A stretch of 32,404 bases of DNA from an uncultured Cellulophaga sp. (GTDB lineage: Bacteria > Bacteroidota > Bacteroidia > Flavobacteriales > Flavobacteriaceae), in contig CANLIE010000032.1 of the NCBI GenBank assembly GCA_947491225.1, positions 1-32,404 on the forward strand, given 5' to 3'. The position numbers were made by a program, and so were the translations under genes. This document shows, piece after piece, positions 17,468 to 25,913 of the stretch. Under the pieces are notes generated by a model. It had not been told where the DNA came from, made no database searches, and was given only the letters and a program-made list of their open reading frames with translations. Within the stretch, counting starts at the first letter, position 1. Every line of letters starts with the position of its first letter.

Positions 17468-17839
17468 TTATTTTTCAAAAGTCATATAAGTAGTCGGATT
17501 TATTCCTACACTTGGATAAAGGTTTTCAATTTCAAATTTTGAGTTATTCTTAATTTCAAATTCAAGTTCAAATTCCTGTGCTGCAGTATTGTCCCAAGTT
17601 GGTGTTAATTTAATCACGTTCCCAATTATCACATAAGTAAATACATCTTCGGTTGAATTATTAGGTTCTGATTTTATAACTGTATTTCCGTTTTTGAAAT
17701 TCAATTGACAACGTCCACTTACGGGTGAAGTTTCAGAATAGATTCCACTCAACGCTTGAGTGTTATTATTATCATCATTATTACAAGAAGAGTAAATTCC
17801 AGTTAAAAAGAGTAATGTGATAATTTTTAATTTTTTCAT
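17468..17839 (-). CDS. Small lipoprotein of unknown function
   Basis: 123 residues from the ATG at 17839, chosen because it opens a standard lipoprotein signal: 'MKKLKIITLLFLTGIYSSC', with Cys19 followed by an Asn/Asp-rich stretch ('NNDDNNN'). The frame extends 28 codons further upstream, but a start there would bury the signal peptide. The mature part reads like a small beta-barrel or lipocalin-like domain ('LSGIYSETS', 'CQLNFKNGNTVI', 'TYVIIGNVIKLTPTW', 'FELEFEIKNNS'); the exact family is unknown. The +2 Asn and acidic run are seen on exported Bacteroidota lipoproteins. The gene stands alone between palindromes sharing GTTGCGTGTA. Confidence 0.75.
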   Translation of the reverse strand: MKKLKIITLLFLTGIYSSCNNDDNNNTQALSGIYSETSPVSGRCQLNFKNGNTVIKSEPNNSTEDVFTYVIIGNVIKLTPTWDNTAAQEFELEFEIKNNSKFEIENLYPSVGINPTTYMTFEK

Positions 17840-17876
17840 AATTATATTTTTTACTAGATATTCAAGTTCGGATTTG

Positions 17877-17899
17877 GTTGCGTGTAAATTACACACAAC
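17877..17899. repeat. Inverted repeat, right boundary of a cassette-like unit
   Basis: GTTGCGTGTAA and TTACACACAAC are 11-bp arms with one mismatch around a single base. The GTTGCGTGTA start is the same as at 17349-17358. It lies 38 bp upstream of the lipoprotein start, so gene plus repeats form a unit of about 550 bp. Confidence 0.55.
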
Positions 17900-18080
17900 T
17901 AGCAAATATGAAACATCTAGCACCTCTTTTAAATTGGTTTTTTAATTAGTATTGGCTTTTATGGTTACTACTTCTAAAACTAAATCTACGCTATCTTTAA
18001 TATAGTGCTTTTCGTAATTAAATTTATGCCTGTCTCATTTCATTACCAAATCTAAAACAAGCTAATTTTTTTAAAAAAAT

Positions 18081-18232
18081 ATGAAGTCATTTTTTACTAC
18101 ATTATTTTTAATTAGTATTGTTTCTTTACAGTCGTTTTTATACAATCTAATTATGGAAAGATGCCTGTTCGTAAAATCAAAGAAAAAAAATCCAAAAAAA
18201 ATTACAAAACTGTTTGGAAACTAATAAGTTGA
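18081..18232 (+). pseudogene. Possible broken small secreted protein gene
   Basis: ATG at 18081 opens a good signal peptide ('MKSFFTTLFLISIVSLQS'). After a T5 run at 18135-18139 the frame continues without sense to a stop at 18222-18224. Adding one T gives 'IQSNYGKMPVRKIKEKKSKK' and onward to a stop at 18230-18232, a basic tail that looks more natural. Either a frameshifted gene of about 50 residues or chance. It ends 7 bp before the next gene. Confidence 0.3.
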
Positions 18233-18239
18233 TTTAATT

Positions 18240-18560
18240 ATGAAAAAATTTATAGCATACATAGTATTTGAAAAAAAATTAAATTCTTCAATTGTTAAAG
18301 ATCATTTTGAAGAGGTAACCTTATTAATTGAAGCTATTAATAAGCATGCGGCAAAATCAAAAGCCTCTAATTTTATTGAGAAATACACTAGCCATAAATA
18401 TACAGGAGGTAGTGGCAACCTTGTAGAAAAAGTATATACCAATCATATTAGAATTGATGAGATTTTAGGCTTTGAAAAAGAAAATGGAGTAGAAGAGATA
18501 AATTCTACTTCATTTTATAACTTAGAAAGTTATCTTAATTATAAAAATGCAAAAATTTAA
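18240..18560 (+). CDS. Conserved-looking 106-aa protein of unknown function
   Basis: 106 residues, no signal peptide or membrane span. I do not recognise it. The sequence alternates strands and amphipathic helices ('MKKFIAYIVFEKKL', 'VTLLIEAINKHAAK', 'HKYTGGSGNLVEKVYTNHI') and has ordinary composition, so it is probably a real small soluble protein. It follows a possibly broken signal-peptide gene by 7 bp and has no other close neighbours. Confidence 0.55.
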   Translation: MKKFIAYIVFEKKLNSSIVKDHFEEVTLLIEAINKHAAKSKASNFIEKYTSHKYTGGSGNLVEKVYTNHIRIDEILGFEKENGVEEINSTSFYNLESYLNYKNAKI

Positions 18561-19088
18561 TTTTTGTACGCAAAAGTATAACTCAATTTGGTTCTCTATA
18601 GAAAAAAGATTGCTACTATTATCAGGTGTTAATTTATTAAGTTTTTGGTAGTTTAACCCTTTTATGCAGTAAAATATATTACATCTTGTAATTTATCCAT
18701 ATATAGACGCTTTGCTTCATTTTTTAATTAATTATAATCTAGTTGATTCTTGATTGAAAGTGTGACAAAATCCTAATAAAGTTAATTGATTGGCATATAT
18801 TTTATATTTTTATAATAAGTGTAAGTGATAATGCTTAAAATTAAGAAAATAAATGTATTCTTATAAGTAGTTTTTAATATAAAATTTGTTTTATTAATTT
18901 GATTATCAATTAATTATATATTTCTCAAAAAAACAAGCCTTATATAAATAAGCCATTAATATAATTATGAAAAGACCAAAGTAATAAGACTTTTATACAT
19001 TTAAAAAGCTTATAAATTTATATATTTGATAGTTTAGAATTATGAATATGATTGTTTTGAAAATTTAATATCAGAATAAAAATAATCA
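18561..19088. other. Gene-free AT-rich region
   Basis: No ORF or repeat that I can support. TATATTTG at 19021-19028 matches the Bacteroidota -7 consensus TAnnTTTG and lies 60 bp before the start of the next gene, but no good -33 element accompanies it. Confidence 0.5.
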
Positions 19089-20255
19089 ATGCATATACAA
19101 CCCTTTTATATTTTAGTATTGTTTTCTGCAATTGTAGCAATTGGCATTACCAGTAAGCTTCATAAGGTAAAGTTTCCATTTTCATCAAAAGTTAGTAATT
19201 ATTTATTTAATTTTTTTTTGTTTTTTATATTAGTAGGATATCCATATGTTGTACTGCCTAATTGGATAGAGAAAATGTATGACCAATTAACACTTACAGC
19301 GTATGACGTAGAAGTTATAGTATCTCCTAGTCATAAGGAAGAATCTTATATAGAAGTTTTATCTTTAAAATCCGCTACTTTATCAAAAGAAGTTATAAAA
19401 AAGTTACCTCCTTCTTTTTTGGCGGATTATTCCGTAGGAGATCATCTTTCAATAGTCTATAATTATGATACAAATACTTTTCTAGAAGCTTCTAGAAGTG
19501 CTAAAATATTTTCTGCCAGTATTATTTTTTCTGGTCTGTTTGCTATTTTTATAGCCATATTATGTATTCTTTATGCTATAGGAGCTTTATCAAATGGTAT
19601 GATAATTAGATTAATCAAATTTTTTGTGCAATATGTTGCTTTTCCAATCATTTTTATAGGAATACTTAGTGCAACCGCCTTATACCTATACAACTGTTTT
19701 ATAAACAATAGTTGGGCAGATAATCCAGTATTAGTGGTTGTTAGTGTTTTCTTTCTATTGTTGTTTTTAGTAGTAAGCTATTCATATACTAAAGTTTTTA
19801 TGACGACTTTTAAGAGTGATAAAACACACACTAAACTTTTAGAAAGTTTACCTATTAGAGATTATAAGAAATTGGTAGAACATCCTTTTAATAAAGTTGC
19901 TTGGGATAGTAATCATATTAAAATTGCACTACAATCATTGTACAATGCAAAACTACCGATTCTGTCTATAGTCCCTGAGATATATATAAAAGAGATAGAT
20001 GCAAATATTTTGCTATTAGACCAAGCCTTTTTTGCTATAGATCAGTCAAAGGAACAGTCTAACCTTAGGTATAGAAATCAAAATCATAAAAAAGCAATGG
20101 ATGTTGTACGAGAAATTACAAAATCTAATCTTGTGGATTTAGTACGTGCTAGTGATAGTTACGAAATTGATTATGAAAAAAATGACCCTAATTTTGAAAA
20201 GACGGTACTTAGTAGCTTACTATACTCAGTTGATTTTGATGTACTTAAAAAGTAA
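19089..20255 (+). CDS. Multi-pass membrane protein with a DUF3592-like domain
   Basis: 388 residues. About five membrane spans: near 5-22, 38-58, 142-165, 178-200 and 214-235. Between spans two and three lies a soluble domain of about 80 residues ending 'YSVGDHLSIVYNYDTNTFLEA', which resembles DUF3592 ('GD.v.V.Y.P') directly before a span. The C-terminal ~150 residues are soluble and helical ('SLPIRDYKKLVEHPF', 'IKIALQSLYNAKLPILSIV', 'HKKAMDVVREI'). I considered TssN, which also has several spans, but the order of spans and soluble domains does not convince me. Function unknown. An unusual 209-bp inverted-repeat element begins 4 bp after its stop. Confidence 0.75.
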   Translation: MHIQPFYILVLFSAIVAIGITSKLHKVKFPFSSKVSNYLFNFFLFFILVGYPYVVLPNWIEKMYDQLTLTAYDVEVIVSPSHKEESYIEVLSLKSATLSKEVIKKLPPSFLADYSVGDHLSIVYNYDTNTFLEASRSAKIFSASIIFSGLFAIFIAILCILYAIGALSNGMIIRLIKFFVQYVAFPIIFIGILSATALYLYNCFINNSWADNPVLVVVSVFFLLLFLVVSYSYTKVFMTTFKSDKTHTKLLESLPIRDYKKLVEHPFNKVAWDSNHIKIALQSLYNAKLPILSIVPEIYIKEIDANILLLDQAFFAIDQSKEQSNLRYRNQNHKKAMDVVREITKSNLVDLVRASDSYEIDYEKNDPNFEKTVLSSLLYSVDFDVLKK

Positions 20256-20258
20256 TAT

Positions 20259-20467
20259 TAACCTGAGTTAAGTCTAAGAGTTTGATTAAAAAAAGCTCGC
20301 TCTTATATTTAGTGATTTTTCATAGTGAAACTAATAAAAACTGTATCAACCCTTAGGTAAACTCAAGATGACAATGTTTTTGGTTTAAAATTTACTTGTA
20401 TTCAATACAGTTTTCTATCGAAAATCACTTAGACTGATATAAATTTTCTTATATCTAACTCAGGTTA
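20259..20467. repeat. 209-bp nested inverted-repeat element (palindromic element, copy 2)
   Basis: TAACCTGAGTTA (20259-20270) pairs with TAACTCAGGTTA (20456-20467), perfect 12-bp ends. Inside, in nested order, AGTCTAAG (20271-20278) pairs with 20428-20435, AGTGATTTT (20311-20319) with 20421-20429 (sharing two bases with the previous arm) and AAAACTGTAT (20337-20346) with 20405-20414. A separate hairpin GATATAA/TTATATC lies at 20436-20455. The left end matches the 4407-4438 arm at 29 of 32 bases. There is no ORF inside. It could be a MITE, a repeat-derived bidirectional terminator between convergent genes, or a structured RNA. Confidence 0.75.
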
Positions 20468-20840
20468 TTACTACTACTCTTTACATATACTGCCACGAGT
20501 TCTACTATTACTACTAAAGATTATTTTATGCCTAGATATACCGTAATACATAACTACATTTAATTGGGTTATTTACGCATACTTATCTATACATACAAAA
20601 TAGGATTGGTACAATTTTTATCAATAACTTTTAACAGATAACAATATACCTATATGTTCTCTACAATGAATTAATATTTTGGAAATAACAATAATTCATA
20701 ATATTTTCTACAACCTATGGACTCCTATCCTTTTTTAAATCGATGCCTAGTTCATTCAGAATTTTTATATCTAATAAATTAACATCCCCTTTGGTTTTTA
20801 TTTTCTTTTTTACCATATTAATTTATTTAGGCGAATAAAT
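20468..20840. other. Gene-free region between convergent genes
   Basis: AT-rich, no ORF with support. It separates the inverted-repeat element from the end of the DUF3137 gene. I see nothing else in it. Confidence 0.5.
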
Positions 20841-22034
20841 TTACGCCTTTGTCCAGATACGGTTGCTGATATTTAGTGCCAAGATCAAGTCTCTTATAGC
20901 GTTCAAATCGTTCTGAATATCTTCGATTGTATTTACGCTAATATTATTTTCATTAATGGTAATGTTTTCAAAAAAATCTTTGTTCATAGGTGCAATCAAA
21001 TACAACTTTCCATCTTTTAATGTCATAGATAGATGTTTACCCAATCTAGTACTTAACTTATCTATAGCATCTACAATTGTTGGACTTAAAACATAATATG
21101 CCACCTGCGCATCTGTAGCTCTTATTGTATATTTTTTATTTACTAATGCATTTTCTACACTAACCTTATTCATTGTTTTTGATACACTAAGCATTTTAGA
21201 CATTCCAAACTTTTTCTTAGTACGAATATTTATAGTTCCCTTAAAACTTTTATGAAAATCTGCATAAATAAAAAAACCTCTAAAATTAGTTTTTGTACCA
21301 TACAAAAATGCTTTTTGATTTACTTTCTCACGATCTACTATTGATTCTTTTCTTTTCTGTTTTGACTCTTCTAAAGTATCAAAAAAAGATTCATCCTCTC
21401 CAATTCCTAAAGAAGGTAAATCCATATCAGTTCTAAAAAGAAAACTAATAGAAATAGTAAATATTATAATAATTATAGCCCATCCACCTATAGTTACTCC
21501 TTTGGTCTTATAATAGAGTTCGCAAAACTCAAAGTCTACGTTTTCTATTTTTCCTGAAAAATAATCATCTCCAAAAAACCAACGCTCTTTTAAGGATGTT
21601 AGAAAAGAAGGAGAGAAAAAACCAGACTCCAAAATATGATTTTCATTAATGATACCGTCAAATTGATATTTTAAATCTCCATAGGTTGAAGCTACCATTT
21701 GTGGAAGAACATCCATCTTGAAATCGCGTCTTAAAATACTGGTATTTTTAAATTTAGTAGTGTCTTTAAAATACGATCTAAACATAATAATTGCAAAAAT
21801 CCATCCGCCTATACTACCTATAAAGCTACTTTTTGCTATGAGAAAGATTAAATCTGCATCATATTGAATAACCCATACAATAATTCCTACAAAAAAACAT
21901 ATTATGGCTATTATAAATGCTAATACTGAGACTAGTACTAAAAGCGACGACCCTATAAAGCGTAATTTAGAAGGAGGTTTAATTGTACTAGCTTGTTTTT
22001 TTACTGCTTCAAAATGTTCAGAGAATTGATTCAT
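20841..22034 (-). CDS. DUF3137-family membrane protein
   Basis: 397 residues. Two hydrophobic helices near the N terminus (about 28-55 and 65-85, 'LLVLVSVLAFIIAIICFFVG') are followed by a soluble part with 'ESGFFSPSFL', 'DDYFSGKIENVDFEFCELYY' (about 145-175) and a third span near 182-200 ('GWAIIIIIFTISISFLF'). Then come 'FRGFFIYADFHKSFKGTI' and C-terminal 'GKLYLIAPMNKDFFE', both typical of DUF3137. The family is of unknown function, and its genes often stand beside lemA, as here: the LemA-like gene precedes it by 3 bp, so the two form an operon. Confidence 0.82.
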   Translation of the reverse strand: MNQFSEHFEAVKKQASTIKPPSKLRFIGSSLLVLVSVLAFIIAIICFFVGIIVWVIQYDADLIFLIAKSSFIGSIGGWIFAIIMFRSYFKDTTKFKNTSILRRDFKMDVLPQMVASTYGDLKYQFDGIINENHILESGFFSPSFLTSLKERWFFGDDYFSGKIENVDFEFCELYYKTKGVTIGGWAIIIIIFTISISFLFRTDMDLPSLGIGEDESFFDTLEESKQKRKESIVDREKVNQKAFLYGTKTNFRGFFIYADFHKSFKGTINIRTKKKFGMSKMLSVSKTMNKVSVENALVNKKYTIRATDAQVAYYVLSPTIVDAIDKLSTRLGKHLSMTLKDGKLYLIAPMNKDFFENITINENNISVNTIEDIQNDLNAIRDLILALNISNRIWTKA

Positions 22035-22037
22035 AAA

Positions 22038-22550
22038 TTATAAATAAGTATTTAAGTTTATATTTTTTCTTTCCTGTTCATTTGTGATAATGGACATATA
22101 TTCTTCTTTTTTAAAACCAAATATACCTGCAATTATATTATTTGGAAATACAGTTATAGAATCATTATAGGTTAATACAGCATTGTTATATGCTCTTTGC
22201 GATGCAGAGATTTGCTCTGCAAATTCATTAATACTACGCTGCAAAAGAATAACAGATTCATTTGATTTAAGTTCAGGGTAATTTTCTACACTAACCATAA
22301 TTGTACTTAATAATTCTGATAATTGCTGTTCTATGCCCAGACTTTCTTCTTTGGTATTTGTTGCCTTATATTGACTTCGAAGTCTTGCTATATCAGAATG
22401 TACATCTTTTTCATGAGTTAGATATTTCTTTACAGTAGTTGCAATATTAGGCAATGCTTCAAATCTTTTTTTTAGCTGAATATCAATATTTTGCATTGTA
22501 TAGCGAATGTGATTTTTGTTTTTAACAATTTTGTTATAGGTCCAAATCAT
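22038..22550 (-). CDS. LemA-family protein lacking the usual N-terminal membrane segment
   Basis: 170 residues. The LemA core is clear: 'YNKIVKNKNHIRYTMQNIDI' then 'QLKKRFEALPNIATTVKKYL', 'HEKDVHSDIARLRSQY', 'LLSTIMVSVENYPELKSNES', 'FAEQISASQRAYNNAVLTYN'. Family members normally have a transmembrane helix before the 'YN' motif; this one begins two residues before it, and a stop 18 nt upstream in frame rules out a longer product. It may be soluble, or held at the membrane by the DUF3137 protein encoded 3 bp downstream. LemA function in general is not settled. 70 bp upstream is the end of the lipoprotein array, on the same strand. Confidence 0.85.
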   Translation of the reverse strand: MIWTYNKIVKNKNHIRYTMQNIDIQLKKRFEALPNIATTVKKYLTHEKDVHSDIARLRSQYKATNTKEESLGIEQQLSELLSTIMVSVENYPELKSNESVILLQRSINEFAEQISASQRAYNNAVLTYNDSITVFPNNIIAGIFGFKKEEYMSIITNEQERKNINLNTYL

Positions 22551-22619
22551 ATTTATAAGTTCTTTATATTATCTTAAATTTTAATTCTTTGTAATGATAA
22601 ATATTTTATGCGAGTATAG

Positions 22620-22724
22620 TTAATTATCTGTTACTACCATAGCTTGCTCTTGTTTTTTATGATCTGGTGCAGTAACACAAGACAATACCAAAAAATAAGT
22701 ACACCAAACCTTTAGAATACCCAT
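22620..22724 (-). CDS. 34-aa mini-lipoprotein at the end of the array
   Basis: The ATG overlaps the stop of the sixth array gene (TAATG), exactly like every junction inside the array. The product starts 'MGILKVWCTYFLVLSC', a signal peptide with lipobox (Cys16), then only 18 residues ('VTAPDHKKQEQAMVVTDN'). The first five residues equal those of the full-length copies and the DNA around the start is nearly the same. It is either a real tiny lipoprotein or the terminal partial repeat left when the array expanded. Confidence 0.6.
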   Translation of the reverse strand: MGILKVWCTYFLVLSCVTAPDHKKQEQAMVVTDN

Positions 22725-23791
22725 TACGCCATTTTTAATTTTAAATCTCGTTTTTTAAAGTCTTTTTTAGGGCAATATAGATAGAGAGCGAAGAAATTTC
22801 CGTATTCTTCACCATGTTCGACGTATTTTACCCAACCTGCACATTTATTCCTGTAAAACAATTCTTCCGTTGTTTTAAGACGTAAAAAAACAACCCCTCC
22901 CTTTGAATAATATACCAATTCATAATCTTTAATAGGTTGAGGTTTGATATTAGGATTGTTTAACAACTCTAATTCTTCATCCCACATTGCTTGTATTTCA
23001 TCTTTACTATGGTAATACGTTTGAGCCTCTATGCATATAGATTCAAAATATAGTTTTGCTATATAATCCTTATTTCCTTTTTTGAATTCATTTAAAAAAG
23101 TTTGATAATACTTTAACGCTTCTTCTTCCAAATACTCTGGTTTTACTTTTTGCAAATCGGCTGCATTGCCCCAGGAGTTCTCACTCAAATCATAAGGTAC
23201 TTCTGCGGTAAACTCAAAACTATATTCATAAAAAGGAAGACCGCTACCTGCAAATACTTCGCCATCTGTATCTGTAGTAGGGCTATGGTGTTTTATAACC
23301 TCGTGCTCATCATCAAAGCTCATCTCACTTTGCTTATCTATTTGCGTTACCGTAATGCTTACCGCAGAGGCATCACCCAATTGGGTTATGGTCTCCCCAT
23401 ACTCATACTCCTCTTTAATTAAATCTCCCACAGGGTACATACGTACGGTTACCATTTGTGTTCCTGATTTTAAAATAGCACTATTAATCCGTAACGGACT
23501 TGCCAGATTTGACAATTCATAGCTCTCGTAAACAGGCATATCATTGACTAAGATTTCTATAAGACAGTTTGCTTTTCCTATACGCAAGTAATACATAGGT
23601 TCTGCTTTATACCGTTGTACTTTGGCGTGGATAGCGGCTACAATATTGTCTGAGGTAATGTCTTGTATGTTAATTTGATCTAATGTGGTTTGTTTTTTTT
23701 GATTTTGTACCATAGCACTCGCATTATGGGGTTGTTTACAACCAACCAATACCAAAACAACCACAACCCATAACATCTTTAGAATACCCAT
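22724..23791 (-). CDS. Array lipoprotein 6 (putative immunity protein)
   Basis: 355 residues, sixth and last full copy in transcription order. The lipobox is 'LVLVGC' (Cys18, then Lys-Gln). The first ~230 mature residues (a beta-rich domain with 'ANCLIEILVND', 'LRINSAILKSG', 'VRMYPVGDLIKEEYEYG' and 'SGLPFYEYSFEF') are nearly the same as in the other copies. The C-terminal domain, an NTF2-like fold by its pattern ('YYQTFLNEF', 'AQTYYHSKDEIQAMW'), carries its own variants: 'YFESICIEA', 'NPNIKPQPI', 'YYSKGGVVFLRL' and 'VEHGEEYGNFFALY'. The start overlaps the previous stop by one base (TAATG). Immunity is inferred from the effector upstream and the periplasm-facing lipoprotein location. Confidence 0.8.
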   Translation of the reverse strand: MGILKMLWVVVVLVLVGCKQPHNASAMVQNQKKQTTLDQINIQDITSDNIVAAIHAKVQRYKAEPMYYLRIGKANCLIEILVNDMPVYESYELSNLASPLRINSAILKSGTQMVTVRMYPVGDLIKEEYEYGETITQLGDASAVSITVTQIDKQSEMSFDDEHEVIKHHSPTTDTDGEVFAGSGLPFYEYSFEFTAEVPYDLSENSWGNAADLQKVKPEYLEEEALKYYQTFLNEFKKGNKDYIAKLYFESICIEAQTYYHSKDEIQAMWDEELELLNNPNIKPQPIKDYELVYYSKGGVVFLRLKTTEELFYRNKCAGWVKYVEHGEEYGNFFALYLYCPKKDFKKRDLKLKMA

Positions 23792-24858
23792 TACGCCATT
23801 TTTAGTTTTAAATCTCGTTTTTTAAAGTCTTTTTTAGGGCAATATAGATAGAGACCAAAGAAACGCCCTCTTTCCACCCCATCTCTTTCAAATTTAACCC
23901 ATCCTGCACATTTATTCCTGTAAAATAAATCTTCTTTTGTTTTAAGACGTAAAAAAATAACCCCCCCCCCAGCATACAACACTAGTTCATAATCTTTTAT
24001 GGGTTGAACTTCAATGGTAGGATTAGATAGTAGCTCCAAAGTCTCATCCCACATTTCTTTAGTTTCATCCTTACTTTTATAATATGTTTGTGATTGTATT
24101 AAATACGAATGAAAAACCTTTTGTGCAATATAATCCTTATCCCCTTTTTGAAACTCGTTTAAAAAAGTTTGATAGTACTTTAAGGCTTTCTCTTCTAGAT
24201 ATTCTTGTTTTACCTTCTGTAAATCGGCAGCATTGCCCCAGGAGTTCTCACTTAAATCATAAGGTACTTTTGCGGTAAACTCAAAACTATATTCATAAAA
24301 AGGGAGACCGCTACCCGCAAATACTTCGCCATCTGTATCTGTAGTAGGGCTATGGTGTTTTATAACCTCGTGTTCATCATCAAAGCTCATCTCACTTTGC
24401 TTATCTATTTGCGTTACTGTAATGCTTACCGCAGAGGCATCGCCCAGTTGGGTTATGGTCTCTCCATACTCATACTCCTCTTTAATTAAATCTCCCACAG
24501 GGTACATACGTACCGTAACGGTTTGTATTCCTGACTTTAAAATCGAGCTATTTATGCGTAGTGGGCTCGCTAAATTGGATAATTCATAGCTTTTATATAC
24601 AGGAAAATCATTGACTAAGATTTCTATAAGACAGTTTGCTTTGCCTATACGCAAGTAATACATAGGTTCTGCTTTATACCGTTGTACCTTAGCGTGGATA
24701 GCGGCTACAATATTATCTGAGGTAATGTCTTGTATGTTAATTTGATCTAATGTGGTTTGTTTTTTTTGATTTTGTACCATAGCACTCGCATTATGGGGTT
24801 GTTTACAACCAACCAATACCAAAACAAACACAACCCATAACATCTTTAGAATACCCAT
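23791..24858 (-). CDS. Array lipoprotein 5 (putative immunity protein), with G10 tract
   Basis: 355 residues, lipobox Cys18. The shared N-terminal two thirds are as in the other copies. The C-terminal domain has the most divergent middle: 'GDKDYIAQKVFHSYLIQSQ', 'YYKSKDETKEMW'. From 'LVLYAGGGVIFLRL' to the end it is the same as copy 3 (25913-26980), including the G10 run encoding Gly-Gly-Gly at about residue 297. This mosaic pattern points to gene conversion. A one-base slip in the G10 tract would replace the last ~58 residues. Confidence 0.8.
   Translation of the reverse strand: MGILKMLWVVFVLVLVGCKQPHNASAMVQNQKKQTTLDQINIQDITSDNIVAAIHAKVQRYKAEPMYYLRIGKANCLIEILVNDFPVYKSYELSNLASPLRINSSILKSGIQTVTVRMYPVGDLIKEEYEYGETITQLGDASAVSITVTQIDKQSEMSFDDEHEVIKHHSPTTDTDGEVFAGSGLPFYEYSFEFTAKVPYDLSENSWGNAADLQKVKQEYLEEKALKYYQTFLNEFQKGDKDYIAQKVFHSYLIQSQTYYKSKDETKEMWDETLELLSNPTIEVQPIKDYELVLYAGGGVIFLRLKTKEDLFYRNKCAGWVKFERDGVERGRFFGLYLYCPKKDFKKRDLKLKMA
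23961..23970 (-). repeat. C10 homopolymer (G10 on the coding strand) in array lipoprotein 5
   Basis: Ten consecutive C on the plus strand within the coding region. Runs this long are rare in AT-rich DNA and are prone to slippage, a classic cause of phase variation. Confidence 0.85.
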
Positions 24859-25913
24859 TACGCCATTTTTAATTTTAAATCTCGTTTTTTAAAGTCTTTT
24901 TTAGGGCAATATAGATAGAGACCAAAGAACCACCCATAATTATCATCATATTTTACCCAGCCTGCACATTTATTTCTATAAAACAATTCTTCTTTTGTTT
25001 TAAGGCGTAAAAAAGCAACCCTTTCGTTTGCATATAAGACCAATTCATACTCTTTTATGGGTTGAGCTTCAATGGTAGAATTAGATAATAGCTCCAAAGT
25101 CTCATTCCACACTTCTTGTATCTCATCTTTACTATGGTAATACGTTTGAGCTTCTATAAACATAGATTCAAAATATAGTTTTGCAATATAATCCTTATTT
25201 CCTTTTTTGAATTCATTTAAAAAAGTTTGATAATACTTTAACGCTTCTTCTTCCAAATACTCTGGTTTTACTTTTTGCAAATCGGCTGCATTGCCCCAGG
25301 AGTTCTCACTTAAATCATAAGGTACTTCTGCGGTAAACTCAAAACTATATTCATAAAAAGGGAGACCGCTACCCGCAAATACTTCGCCATCTGTATCTGT
25401 AGTAGGGCTATGGTGTTTTATAACCTCGTGTTCATCATCAAAGCTCATCTCACTCTGCTTATCTATCTGGGTTACTGTAATGCTTACCGCAGAGGCATCG
25501 CCCAATTGAGTTATGGTCTCTCCATACTCATATTCTTCTTTTATTAAATCTCCCACAGGGTACATACGTACCGTAACGGTTTGTGTTCCTGACTTCAAAA
25601 TTTTACTATTAATGCGTAGTGGACTCGCTAAATTAGATAATTCATAGCTTTTATACGCTGGGAAATCATTTACTAAGATTTCTATGAGACAGTTTGCTTT
25701 GCCTATACGCAAGTAATACATAGGTTCTGCTTTATACCGCTGTACCTTAGCGTGGATAGCGGCTACAATATTGTCTGAGGTAATGTCTTGTATGTTAATT
25801 TGATCTAATGTGGTTTGTTTTTTTTGATTTTGTACCATAGCACTCGCATTATGGGGTTGTTTACAACCGACCAACACAAAAAAACAAACCCATAACATCT
25901 TTATAACTCCCAT
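24858..25913 (-). CDS. Array lipoprotein 4 (putative immunity protein)
   Basis: 351 residues, four shorter than its sisters. Its signal peptide is slightly different ('MGVIKMLWVCFFVLVGC', Cys17), which accounts for one residue; the rest is lost from the loop before the last strands ('KYDDNYGWFFGLYLYC'). Other private segments are 'YFESMFIEA', 'EVWNETLELLSNS' and 'YANERVAFLRL', where the Gly-rich strand of other copies is replaced by Asn-Glu-Arg, so no homopolymer is present. The conserved beta domain and the ends ('DFKKRDLKLKMA') match the other copies. It overlaps both neighbours by one base. Confidence 0.8.
   Translation of the reverse strand: MGVIKMLWVCFFVLVGCKQPHNASAMVQNQKKQTTLDQINIQDITSDNIVAAIHAKVQRYKAEPMYYLRIGKANCLIEILVNDFPAYKSYELSNLASPLRINSKILKSGTQTVTVRMYPVGDLIKEEYEYGETITQLGDASAVSITVTQIDKQSEMSFDDEHEVIKHHSPTTDTDGEVFAGSGLPFYEYSFEFTAEVPYDLSENSWGNAADLQKVKPEYLEEEALKYYQTFLNEFKKGNKDYIAKLYFESMFIEAQTYYHSKDEIQEVWNETLELLSNSTIEAQPIKEYELVLYANERVAFLRLKTKEELFYRNKCAGWVKYDDNYGWFFGLYLYCPKKDFKKRDLKLKMA

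Noticed and set aside
17877-17899. Integron attC site
   Set aside because: The palindrome does not fit the RYYYAAC/GTTRRRY core, and no integrase gene is visible in the window.
19089-20255. The multi-pass membrane protein as TssN
   Set aside because: It has several spans, as TssN does, but the soluble DUF3592-like insert between spans and its distance and opposite strand from the core operon do not support it. A profile search would settle this.
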